Assembly: GCA_027366165.1 (NCBI GenBank)
Contig: DAHXKX010000032.1
Coordinates: 1-46,833, forward strand
DNA: 46,833 bases
Reading direction: 5' to 3'
Origin: Actinomycetota bacterium
GTDB lineage: Bacteria > Actinomycetota > Acidimicrobiia > Acidimicrobiales > Acidimicrobiaceae
A model generated the notes under the pieces. That model was not told where the DNA came from and made no database searches. It saw nothing but the letters and a program-made list of their open reading frames with translations. The position numbers and the translations under genes were made by a program. This document shows positions 27,200 to 35,921 of this stretch, piece after piece. Position 1 is the stretch's first letter. Every line of letters starts with the position of its first letter.

Positions 27200-27655
27200 C
27201 TAGTTGCCGACGAATCGGTAGACGTTCGTTTCCCTGAGCTCAAACCCCAAACTCTGATACAGCGAATTAGCTTCCACCCTGGAAGGCCGTGATGTCAAAT
27301 CCACTGTCTTGGCACCCGCTGACCCAGCTATTTCTATCGCCCTTCTGGTCAGAAGTTTGCCAATTCCTTTGCCCCGAGCATTCGAATCCACTATGACATC
27401 TTCGATCCATGCTCTGGTGCCAGTGGGAATCGGGAAAACCACCAGGGTCAAAGTCCCCAGTATCTCTCCTGTGTCTTCATCAATGGCGAGAAGAAAGTTC
27501 ACGCAATCTATGCCGACGAGTCTTTTGAGATCCTCCAAGTCAAGCGGCCGAGCCGAGCCGGAAAGCTGAGGAACCAAGCGATTGATTGCCGTTAATACTT
27601 CCTCCGACGCTTTGTCAACACGAGTTACTTCTATCAATTCCCGTCCAACCCCCAT
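27200..27655 (-). CDS. GNAT family N-acetyltransferase
   Basis: About 151 residues. The acetyl-CoA binding motif A is clear: IEDVIVDSNARGKGIGKLL, followed by a motif B with SRVEANSLYQSLGFELRETNVYRF. This is a RimI/ElaA-like single-domain acetyltransferase; the substrate cannot be told from sequence. The frame opens at GTG 27673, while ATG 27655 is a likelier start; neither has a strong ribosome site. It is divergent from the PAC2 gene. Confidence 0.88.
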   Translation of the reverse strand: MGVGRELIEVTRVDKASEEVLTAINRLVPQLSGSARPLDLEDLKRLVGIDCVNFLLAIDEDTGEILGTLTLVVFPIPTGTRAWIEDVIVDSNARGKGIGKLLTRRAIEIAGSAGAKTVDLTSRPSRVEANSLYQSLGFELRETNVYRFVGN

Positions 27656-27807
27656 GCGTCGGGACGCAACCACACCACCAAGTTGAATAATCTATCGCCA
27701 AATTTTCCAAGATGCTATGCACATGCCGAAAGATCGTTGTGAGGCTATCGTGCGATCGTAGGTGCACCAGATTTCTATAGTCCCCATAAACGAGGTATCC
27801 TTTAGGG

Positions 27808-28707
27808 ATGGAAGATTTAGTGTGGCTGGATCAAATCCCATCTGAGCTGCGCAGGCCAATCTTAATTTCTGCCTTTGCTGGATGGAATGATGCTGCCGAA
27901 GCCGCAACGCTGGCAGTTGACTTTTTGAGAAAAAAACTGAACGCCAAAGTGATCGCTGAAATAGATCCGGAGGAATTCTACGACTTCACTTCAATTAGGC
28001 CCCAGGTGATTCTTGAAGACTCAATCAGCAGAAAGATTCGGTGGCCGAGAACTTCCATCGCAGTAGCCCACCTTGAGTACACTGATAGAGATCTCATCTT
28101 TGTAAAAGGTCCGGAACCCCAACTCAAATGGAAAAGATTTGCCTCAACTCTATTCGAGCTGGCCGAAGATTTTGAAGTCGAAATGATCGTTTCGCTCGGC
28201 GCCCTGCTCGCTGATTATCCCCACACCCGGCCGGTGAGGGTTGCGGTAACCTCCAACAACTCAGATCTCGTCAAGCAACACGGCCTTATTCCTTCTTCAT
28301 ATGAGGGTCCTACTGGAATAATCGGAGTCCTGACCGCCTGGTTTGAAAAGGGCGGAATCCCTGGGGCGTCGCTGTGGGCAAATATTCCTCATTATGTTAC
28401 CCAGACTCCTTCCCCTAAAGGGGCCAGGGCGCTGGTGGAAAAACTGCTGGAACTCCTGGCTTTTAGAGTTGACACCCTTGAGCTTGACCTGGCCACGGCC
28501 GAATACGACCGCCAAATCGCCTCGATAATTGACAATGACGACGAGGCTAAGGCATACATTGCGCAGCTAGAAGCCTCCAGGGACCTTGAAGAGGGCGACG
28601 ACGAGATCGTCGATCCAAATGTGTTTGAACAGCAGCTAGAATCGGGATCGATCGATTCTCTCACCGAAGAGGTACAAAACTTCCTGAGAAATCACAAGAA
28701 AGACTGA
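27808..28707 (+). CDS. PAC2 family protein
   Basis: 299 residues in the PAC2 family (relatives of eukaryotic proteasome assembly chaperone 2), common and single-copy in actinomycetes. Family marks are LISAFAGWNDAAEAAT near the N-terminus, the VLEDSISRKIRWPRT region, and SLGALLADYPHTRPVRV with the following SYEGPTGIIGVL. The C-terminus is acidic and helical (RDLEEGDDEIVDPN). Whether it acts on a proteasome is unproven; no proteasome gene lies in this window. Start ATG 27808. Confidence 0.88.
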   Translation: MEDLVWLDQIPSELRRPILISAFAGWNDAAEAATLAVDFLRKKLNAKVIAEIDPEEFYDFTSIRPQVILEDSISRKIRWPRTSIAVAHLEYTDRDLIFVKGPEPQLKWKRFASTLFELAEDFEVEMIVSLGALLADYPHTRPVRVAVTSNNSDLVKQHGLIPSSYEGPTGIIGVLTAWFEKGGIPGASLWANIPHYVTQTPSPKGARALVEKLLELLAFRVDTLELDLATAEYDRQIASIIDNDDEAKAYIAQLEASRDLEEGDDEIVDPNVFEQQLESGSIDSLTEEVQNFLRNHKKD

Positions 28708-29185
28708 CCCGCATCATAGGACATGGTGCACAAGGTCTACCAGACCTCCAGTTGATCTCCCCAGCACCTTTAGCATGATGAAGACCTGTTCCGATTTGAT
28801 TGGCACGAATTTCGGACATCAATCCGAGGACTCCTGAACTGCGGTCGGAGAGTTCACATGTAGGCGATATGCCAGGGTCATGGAACTACACAGTTCCAAC
28901 AACGGTGTCGTGACCGAGGTGACAGGACGTCGAAGGCGACGGCTGGCGGCAAAGGAGCCGCAAATTGTCAAAGTTCGTACACGTTCGTCCTCACATTGAA
29001 AAACAAGGACAGTCCGCTATCCGCAATAAATGTGATCAGCTGGCCCGTCCCGGTCAAATGCCGATGGCCGACGTACGGACGCCACGATCCTGAACGGCGG
29101 TGGAGGTATCCCTATTCGGGACAGACAATGAATATCGGCCCAGTCGATACACCAAATCCGGCCAGATTATGGCTCTAAGACTTTT
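28708..29185. other. 478-bp region without a recognised gene
   Basis: No frame here gave a product I recognise. A plus-strand frame (about 28855-29178) is open for more than 100 codons without a good start, and another short frame (28880-28999) encodes a basic peptide with five consecutive Arg. The dyad TGGAACT-ACAC-AGTTCCA at 28881-28898 is the clearest structure. The region could be a decayed gene. Confidence 0.5.
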
Positions 29186-29899
29186 TTACTCGGTTGGTGA
29201 CGCCCACAGCGGATCCCTGGGTGGGTCAAAATATGTTTCTGAGTATTCACCATCAATTGCCGAAAATGCCATTGACACCCAGCTTCCAAATGCAGCAAGC
29301 GGACTTGGCAAAGACTCCTCACTAAACCATCCGACGTCGAGACACTCAAGAGGGTGGGCCTTGAGATCTCCGCTTACGTGTTCGCAATAAAAGATCATCG
29401 AATACATTGGGACCGAGGTGAACCCCTTCTGCATGCCATCCACTACCGAAAGCAGCTTTGTAGGCTTAACCCTTATTCCAGTCTCTTCGAGAACCTCTTT
29501 AGCAACGATTTCTGCGGGGCTGTATCCTACATCGGCCCAACCTGTTGGATACAGCCATACGCCGGAGTCAGCTCTCTGAACAAGCAGCAGCTCCTTGCGG
29601 TCATTACCAACGATCGCGCCAACCGCTGTCTTTGGAGTGACATACCCTGGAATACCTCTTCCAACAGATGACTTCCAGAATTCAAATATCTCGTCAACAT
29701 AGCGTCCACCGGGATCGGGCTGTCCACGCAGGTATGCCTTCATCTCGGCGGCAATATGCAGAATCTCCTCAAAGCGCTCCTTTTCATAGAGACTGTCGGT
29801 GAAGGACAGCCCCGTACTGGCCACACCAGCGAGGGCTTCACTCCATCTAACAAGCGCTGATTTAGGAACATCCACATAGATGAAGCTAGTGAGATTCAT
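29186..29899 (-). CDS. NUDIX hydrolase with N-terminal Nudix_N_2-like domain
   Basis: Pyrophosphohydrolase of 237 residues from ATG 29899. The Nudix box is GWADVGYSPAEIVAKEVLEETG, with Lys in place of the usual Arg before the glutamates (KEVLEETG). A helical N-terminal domain (SALVRWSEALAGVASTGLSF, then YEKERFEEILHIAAEM) matches the Nudix_N_2 domain found in hydrolases acting on nucleoside diphosphate-linked substrates or pyrimidine metabolites. The C-terminus contains CLDVGWFSEESLPSP. The longer start at 29917 is less likely. Divergent from the small cysteine protein. Substrate unknown. Confidence 0.88.
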   Translation of the reverse strand: MNLTSFIYVDVPKSALVRWSEALAGVASTGLSFTDSLYEKERFEEILHIAAEMKAYLRGQPDPGGRYVDEIFEFWKSSVGRGIPGYVTPKTAVGAIVGNDRKELLLVQRADSGVWLYPTGWADVGYSPAEIVAKEVLEETGIRVKPTKLLSVVDGMQKGFTSVPMYSMIFYCEHVSGDLKAHPLECLDVGWFSEESLPSPLAAFGSWVSMAFSAIDGEYSETYFDPPRDPLWASPTE

Positions 29900-29985
29900 C
29901 ACACAATGTGACGGCAAATCCCCCAGAATTCACAAAATGACAGCGGGCGGATCAGATTTCCCACGAAATCTATCTAAGATCGAAG

Positions 29986-30168
29986 ATGATGGCGGTAAAT
30001 GTAGATTGCAAGCACTACATAATGCAAACTGTGAAGTCAGGCGACAAGCTGGAAAAGTGTCGCCTCGGAGCCAATGAACCTTTTCCGTTCGCCTGTCCCG
30101 AAAACTGCATCTTCTTTGAACCCAGGGATGGGATCTCCAAGGCGGGCTGGCACCAGCCGAGGCACTAG
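29986..30168 (+). CDS. Small four-cysteine protein
   Basis: 60 residues with Cys8, Cys25, Cys37 and Cys41. The segments VDCKHYIMQTV, EKCRLGANEPFPFACPENC and IFFEPR look like a conserved actinobacterial short protein I have seen as hypothetical. The DC..RC..ACPxxC spacing suggests a bound zinc or an iron-sulfur cluster. ATG 29986 is followed at once by a second ATG; no strong ribosome site. It ends 182 bp before mscL. Function unknown. Confidence 0.65.
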   Translation: MMAVNVDCKHYIMQTVKSGDKLEKCRLGANEPFPFACPENCIFFEPRDGISKAGWHQPRH

Positions 30169-30350
30169 GGCAATCTCGAGGGTTTTTCGGGGATTTCTTT
30201 TAGTCTATCGACGCGAGATTGACTATAGAAAGCCCCAACCATGCAAAATGTGTAATAGATGCGACCGTAATTATTTTTTGGGAACTTTCGAGCCCCACTT
30301 TATTGCTACCCTCTCTCTATGGCGAGCATCTTACACAGGAGGCATTTGCA

Positions 30351-30758
30351 ATGAGTGGATTTAAGAAATTCTTGTTGCGGGGTAACCTCGTAGACTTGGC
30401 GGTTGCGGTTGTAATCGGAACCGCGTTTGCAAAGGTAGTGACAGCCGTTGTCGCAGACCTGGTCACACCGATAATTGGCGCGTTTGGCAAGAAGCCGGAT
30501 TTCGCTCAACTGTTCTTCTCCATTAATTCATCCAGATTTGCCTATGGCGACCTGATCAACAACCTGATAACCTTCATCGTCGTTGCCGCCGTCATCTACT
30601 TCGTGGTTATCGTGCCGGTGGCTAAGATGACGGGAAGACTTTCCAAGACCAACGACCCGACCACTCCCATGCGCGAATGCCCGGAATGTCTTTCCTCGAT
30701 TCCAGTTGCGGCTTCTAGATGCATGTATTGCACTGCGGTTGTGACTCCCTCCGAATGA
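30351..30758 (+). CDS. mscL: Large-conductance mechanosensitive channel with C-terminal zinc ribbon
   Basis: Homopentameric pore that opens under membrane tension to release solutes during osmotic downshock. 135 residues: N-terminal amphipathic segment GFKKFLLRGNLVDLAVAVVI, TM1 to about residue 44, periplasmic loop, TM2 about 70-92. The usual C-terminal helix is replaced or followed by a zinc ribbon with CPEC (110-113) and CMYC (124-127), a variant known in actinomycetes. ATG 30351 is chosen because AGGAGG lies eight bases upstream; the frame opens earlier at 30219. Confidence 0.95.
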   Translation: MSGFKKFLLRGNLVDLAVAVVIGTAFAKVVTAVVADLVTPIIGAFGKKPDFAQLFFSINSSRFAYGDLINNLITFIVVAAVIYFVVIVPVAKMTGRLSKTNDPTTPMRECPECLSSIPVAASRCMYCTAVVTPSE

Positions 30759-31023
30759 CATGACTTATCTGAACAACTCGATCTCCTTATTGAGTCAGCC
30801 ATTAGCTCGGTCCCAACACCATTTCTGTCGCCCAGATCGCCAGGTTGAAATATCCTGCGATACTAGTGGTAGCAGCACTTCAGCACACAGCTCACCGTAG
30901 TCAGCACCGCTTCAGGCTGCGAAACAACGCCGGTCCCTTTGAAATGCCGTACGAAGACCCAGTCCAAGAGGAACAATCAAATAGCCAGATCACAATGAAC
31001 GACACTCGACGGTAAAGCCTTGA

Positions 31024-31263
31024 TCAGCTCTCTACTACGTCGCTGAGACCCTCGACTTCGACCCCGAGCGAGGCCATCCAAGCAACAGCCTGCTTAATCG
31101 CAGGCGCCTCTCCGTCGAGTTCGCAGATGATCCAACCGCTACCCTCGTCCACCGCCGCGCGGCGTATATTGGACATTACTTTGAACTGAATCGCTGCCTC
31201 AGACAAGACGGGCCTTGTTATCAGGGACTCTGGATAGATCAGCTTGACTCTTTGAGTTGCCAT
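31024..31263 (-). CDS. NIL domain protein
   Basis: 79 residues, almost entirely a NIL domain (PF09383), the ferredoxin-like fold found at the end of the methionine ABC transporter ATPase MetN and in some sulfur-metabolism proteins. Seen: QRVKLIYPESLITRPVLSEA, the namesake-region VMSNIRRAAVDEG, and AVAWMASLGVEVE. ATG 31263 is preferred over the longer frame because GGAGG lies six bases upstream. It lies 46 bp after larE on the same strand, so the two are probably co-transcribed. Methionine binding is only inferred. Confidence 0.85.
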   Translation of the reverse strand: MATQRVKLIYPESLITRPVLSEAAIQFKVMSNIRRAAVDEGSGWIICELDGEAPAIKQAVAWMASLGVEVEGLSDVVES

Positions 31264-31309
31264 GACTTGCCTCCGAGGTTCAAGCACATTGAAACACATT
31301 AGAGACTAG

Positions 31310-32197
31310 TTAGCAACGGTCTTCTTTGGATACTTCTGGAGCAATCTCGGTATTTAAATTCCCAGACCTAAACCCCTCTAGGTCCACGGTAACATAGCGA
31401 TATCCTGCGCTCTTCACGGCATCCACGATCTGTGAACGCTTTTCGACTAAAGCTTCAAAATCCTCCAATAAGAATTCAATCCTGGCCAGCGTGTCGTAGT
31501 GTCTCACTCGAACCTGCGCGAAACCAAGCCTCTTCAGAGCTGCCTCGGCCCGGTCGAGCTGGGAAAGAATCGGCACCGACACAGACGTTCCGTAGGGAAT
31601 CCGAGAGGCTAGGCAGGCCGACTGCGGTCGGTTCCACGTCGATAGCCCAAGTATACGCGAATGCGCTCTTATCAGCTCTTTTGTGTATCGGGCATCCACG
31701 AGTGGAAATATGGCACCGGCTTCAAGGGCGGCCTTCTGCCCTGGTCTAGAGTCACTTAGATCATCGAGATTCACTCCAAGAATGACCGTGGCGATGGTTG
31801 CTTCGATAATGGGACTAATGGAATTCATCAGCTCAACTTTGCACCAGTAGCAGCGATCATGCCCATTCGCGACGTAGTTGGGATTATCCATCTCCGAAGT
31901 CGCCACAGTGGAGAATGGGATGTCCCATGCTCTGGCCGAGTCCCTGCAATGCTCAAGCTCCCCACTGCCCAGCGAAGGGGACACGGCGGTAACAACCTTC
32001 ACCGACTCCCTGCCAAGCGCCGACCGTGCCACATAGGCAAGAAACGCTGAATCAGCTCCCCCCGAGAAAGCCACGACTACCTGGTCCAACTCCTGTAGCC
32101 GGGAGACGAGGGCAGAGAATGCGGTGTCGCTCAGTAGTGACTGAACTCTCGGATCTGACAGCACCTCAGATCGTGATATGGTGATCAACTCGCTCAT
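31310..32197 (-). CDS. larE: ATP-dependent sacrificial sulfur transferase LarE
   Basis: PP-loop enzyme that sulfurates the pyridinium dicarboxylate precursor of the nickel-pincer cofactor of lactate racemase and relatives. Motifs: PP-loop VVAFSGGADSAFLAYVA, RCYWCKVELM, VNLDDLSDSRPG, and NRPQSACLASRIPYG; the cysteine in ACLASR lies where the sacrificial Cys (Cys176 of the Lactiplantibacillus enzyme) is expected. About 295 residues. larB, larC and an intact larA are absent from this window. It follows chdC by 39 bp and precedes the NIL gene. Start ATG 32197 or 32203. Confidence 0.9.
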   Translation of the reverse strand: MSELITISRSEVLSDPRVQSLLSDTAFSALVSRLQELDQVVVAFSGGADSAFLAYVARSALGRESVKVVTAVSPSLGSGELEHCRDSARAWDIPFSTVATSEMDNPNYVANGHDRCYWCKVELMNSISPIIEATIATVILGVNLDDLSDSRPGQKAALEAGAIFPLVDARYTKELIRAHSRILGLSTWNRPQSACLASRIPYGTSVSVPILSQLDRAEAALKRLGFAQVRVRHYDTLARIEFLLEDFEALVEKRSQIVDAVKSAGYRYVTVDLEGFRSGNLNTEIAPEVSKEDRC

Positions 32198-32236
32198 TTG
32201 CATCTTTCTCAATAGACCAGGCGGAAAAGACCGAAA

Positions 32237-33364
32237 CTAGTTTGAACCTAAAAGACAGACACCTAAAGCCGCCGCCGGTTCATCGACAATGCCAACATAG
32301 AAGGGACCGAACTCCCCATACACAGCAGACACTTCGTCAAACCTCAACGTGTAGACGACCTCCTTGATATCATCAATTCGCTGTCCAAAAAGAGTGACTC
32401 CCCATTCGAAGGCGTCCAAACCTGTGGAGCCGGTGATCAGCTGGACTATCCGGCCCCCAAACTTGCGCCCTGAGGTTCCGTGGGCTGCCATGAGCTTTTC
32501 GCGATCCTCATAGCTGAGCATGTACCAGTTCGCACCGTGATGGCGTCGCTTCGACATCGGATAAAAGCAGAACGCCCTCTTGCCAGCCGGAGGCAGCACG
32601 GGATAGAGCCGTGGAATTTTTCGATCTTGCGGAACGTCCTTCGCATATTCGGATACTTCGGTCAAAGAAACATAGGAATCCACGAGGAACAAACCCGAAC
32701 CCTGCAGCTCACTTTGGAGGCGTCTCAACCTGGCCAAGTCCGGCCCTAATGCCATGACCGCAAAGTCAGCCTTATGACCCATCAGTGAAGCCGTCACGAC
32801 CTGATAACCATCACCTGATGCAGCTCTGAGGGCTCCAACCACCTGCTCTTTGTCTACCGGGGATCCCACATGGAAGAAAAGATGCAGCACCGACCAGCCC
32901 TCGCCGGGAACGCCAGGCTCCGCTACTTGGATCTGCGACGTGACCTCACTCATCTGAACTATCTCCTCGACGGCTTGACTTGACCCGACAGCACTGTGAT
33001 CCTGCAACCCCACCGTAGCAGCCGCATCAGCAGAAACGGTCTCGGCGGGAAGATCGGTATTCACGAACAGGTGCGTCTGATGAGCGACTGCCGCATGCTC
33101 GCAATACTCCTCCAGCTCCTCCAGAAGCGCTGGGTCGGCACAGATCCAACCGTCTATTGGGGTACCCTGGACACGGTCAACTATCACCATCATGTCCTCG
33201 CCAGTGACAGTCAGGTTTATTTCCGGTGCATGGGCCACCGCCAGGACAGACGACTTGCTGTCCTCGAGGAGATCCATTGCCCTTTTGCACGATTGATCGA
33301 GAAGCTCAAGTCGCACGAGTCGGGGAACGCCTATGCTGTCGAAGTATTTCACCGCAAGGACCAT
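32237..33364 (-). CDS. chdC: Coproheme decarboxylase, with an in-frame N-terminal extension
   Basis: Last enzyme of the coproporphyrin-dependent heme route, turning coproheme into heme b; chlorite-dismutase fold. The family domain starts about residue 157 and includes FYPMSKRRHHGANWYMLSYE with the likely catalytic Tyr in WYML, and EWGVTLFGQRIDDIKEVVY plus EFGPFYVG. Normal family size is about 230-250 residues, but this frame is open for 375. An internal ATG at 32953 (residue 138) has GAGGAG nine bases upstream and would give 238 residues, the usual length. So the first 137 codons are either a real extra domain or upstream DNA that happens to be open. ATG 33364 has no ribosome site. Confidence 0.9.
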   Translation of the reverse strand: MVLAVKYFDSIGVPRLVRLELLDQSCKRAMDLLEDSKSSVLAVAHAPEINLTVTGEDMMVIVDRVQGTPIDGWICADPALLEELEEYCEHAAVAHQTHLFVNTDLPAETVSADAAATVGLQDHSAVGSSQAVEEIVQMSEVTSQIQVAEPGVPGEGWSVLHLFFHVGSPVDKEQVVGALRAASGDGYQVVTASLMGHKADFAVMALGPDLARLRRLQSELQGSGLFLVDSYVSLTEVSEYAKDVPQDRKIPRLYPVLPPAGKRAFCFYPMSKRRHHGANWYMLSYEDREKLMAAHGTSGRKFGGRIVQLITGSTGLDAFEWGVTLFGQRIDDIKEVVYTLRFDEVSAVYGEFGPFYVGIVDEPAAALGVCLLGSN

Positions 33365-33380
33365 CTGAACACGCGTTCGG

Positions 33381-33780
33381 CTACATTGCGACCAAGCGGT
33401 TGCCTATTCCCGCCGCCAAAGCCGCCAGCTCATAAGTAGCCGCTCCTGGGTGACACATGTAATCTTTTGGGTACATTCTCTGCGTCAGAGGTTCCTTTGT
33501 TCGAGACCGAGGTCGCATACAAAATAGGCATCGGAGCAGTGTTTCGAAAGTGCAAGTGAGAGCTTACTCTCGGGGTACAGGCGTTGGTGGATGCGCACGG
33601 TGTCAGCCCATCTTGGGGGTGAATCAACTAGTCCTATAACGTCTTCGCCATTAGTGCTGTCCTTTCCCCCTCTTAAGGACTTGGTTTGTCGCATTGATCG
33701 ATGATTTACAAAAAAGAAATAAACCGGGGCTTATCCGAAACCATTCGACCGAAGGAAATTCAGTTCGCCGACCCAGGGTC
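33381..33780 (-). pseudogene. Possible remnant of a larA-like (lactate racemase family) gene
   Basis: On the minus strand, three successive pieces in different frames read like one decayed protein: TEFPSVEWFR (about 33730-33775), then IGLVDSPPRWADTVRIHQRL and SDAYFVCDLGLEQRN (frame ending 33485), then YPKDYMCHPGAATYELAALA and GNRLVAM (ending 33381). The order and spacing resemble the C-terminal part of LarA/DUF2088 proteins (W..W motif, predicted strand ending VTDL, then HxxPAxSLEEALA). This is by-eye pattern matching. The adjacent intact larE makes the idea attractive but does not prove it. Confidence 0.3.
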
Positions 33781-33800
33781 AAAGGATCCGCGGATGTGGT

Positions 33801-33833
33801 TAAAAAAGAAAGAGGGAGGCTTTCGCCTCCCTC
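33801..33833 (-). terminator. Intrinsic terminator of groEL
   Basis: GAGGGAGGC (33812-33820) pairs perfectly with GCCTCCCTC (33825-33833) around a TTTC loop, and on the minus strand the stem runs into TTTCTTTTTTAA. It lies 26 bp after the groEL stop codon. A textbook Rho-independent terminator. Confidence 0.93.
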
Positions 33834-33858
33834 AAGGTTCGACTCCCACCTTTGAGAT

Positions 33859-35541
<1,683 letters not shown>

Positions 35542-35639
35542 TCACGATAGATGAAAATTTGCATATCGCGAACACATTTCTGGAAATTTTCTAAATCAAT
35601 TGATCAAAAGTTTTCTGACCAGGAATAACGACGAGTGTT

Positions 35640-35921
35640 TTAAAAGGCTCCACCTGCAACAGCGGGGACAATGGAGAGAACCTGGTTTTCCTTGACCGAA
35701 GTGTCCAAGCCATCCATGAAGCGCACATCCTCGTCGGCCAGAAACACATTCACGAACCTTCTCAGTGACCCGTTCTCGTCAAAGATTCTCTCGCCCAGAC
35801 CTGGATATTGAGAATCGATTTTCTTGAGTACCTCGCCCACGGTTGAGCCATCGATTTGAAGCTCCGCCAATCCACCAGTTAGGGATCGCAGCTGGCTTGG
35901 AACCCGGACCGTAGCGCTCAT
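35640..35921 (-). CDS. Sulfur carrier protein, MoaD/ThiS family (MetO/CysO-like)
   Basis: 93-residue ubiquitin-fold protein. The core reads VRVPSQLRSLTGGLAELQID, the middle RRFVNVFLADEDVRF and the end SIVPAVAGGAF. Compared with mycobacterial CysO, which ends PAVAGG, two residues (Ala-Phe) follow the diglycine. Carriers of this kind become active after a metalloprotease trims them and an E1-like enzyme makes the thiocarboxylate; neither enzyme is in this window. The start overlaps the upstream ThrC-like stop as TAATG and has AAGGAG upstream, so the two proteins are made together. Role: sulfur donor to that enzyme, as described for Streptomyces MetO, is inferred. Confidence 0.88.
   Translation of the reverse strand: MSATVRVPSQLRSLTGGLAELQIDGSTVGEVLKKIDSQYPGLGERIFDENGSLRRFVNVFLADEDVRFMDGLDTSVKENQVLSIVPAVAGGAF

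Larger units (their letters stand above)
33365..33858. other. chdC-groEL spacer without an intact gene
   Basis: This stretch of 494 bases holds the groEL terminator (33801-33833) and a possible decayed minus-strand gene (33381-33780, listed separately). I see no intact coding sequence. The promoter for chdC must lie here or inside the long chdC frame. Confidence 0.5.

Noticed and set aside
30171-30221. CAATCTCG/CGAGATTG inverted repeat before mscL as a regulatory element
   Set aside because: The arms are 35 bp apart with no symmetrical context and no clear promoter; probably chance.
30759-31023. 56-codon plus-strand frame (30845-31015) after mscL
   Set aside because: TTG start without ribosome site, no recognisable motif, and no coupling to neighbours. 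The 265-bp gap appears empty.
33485-33694. 69-codon minus-strand ORF as an intact gene upstream of chdC
   Set aside because: The protein-like sequence continues in another frame after the stop, so a decayed longer gene is more likely than a short intact one.
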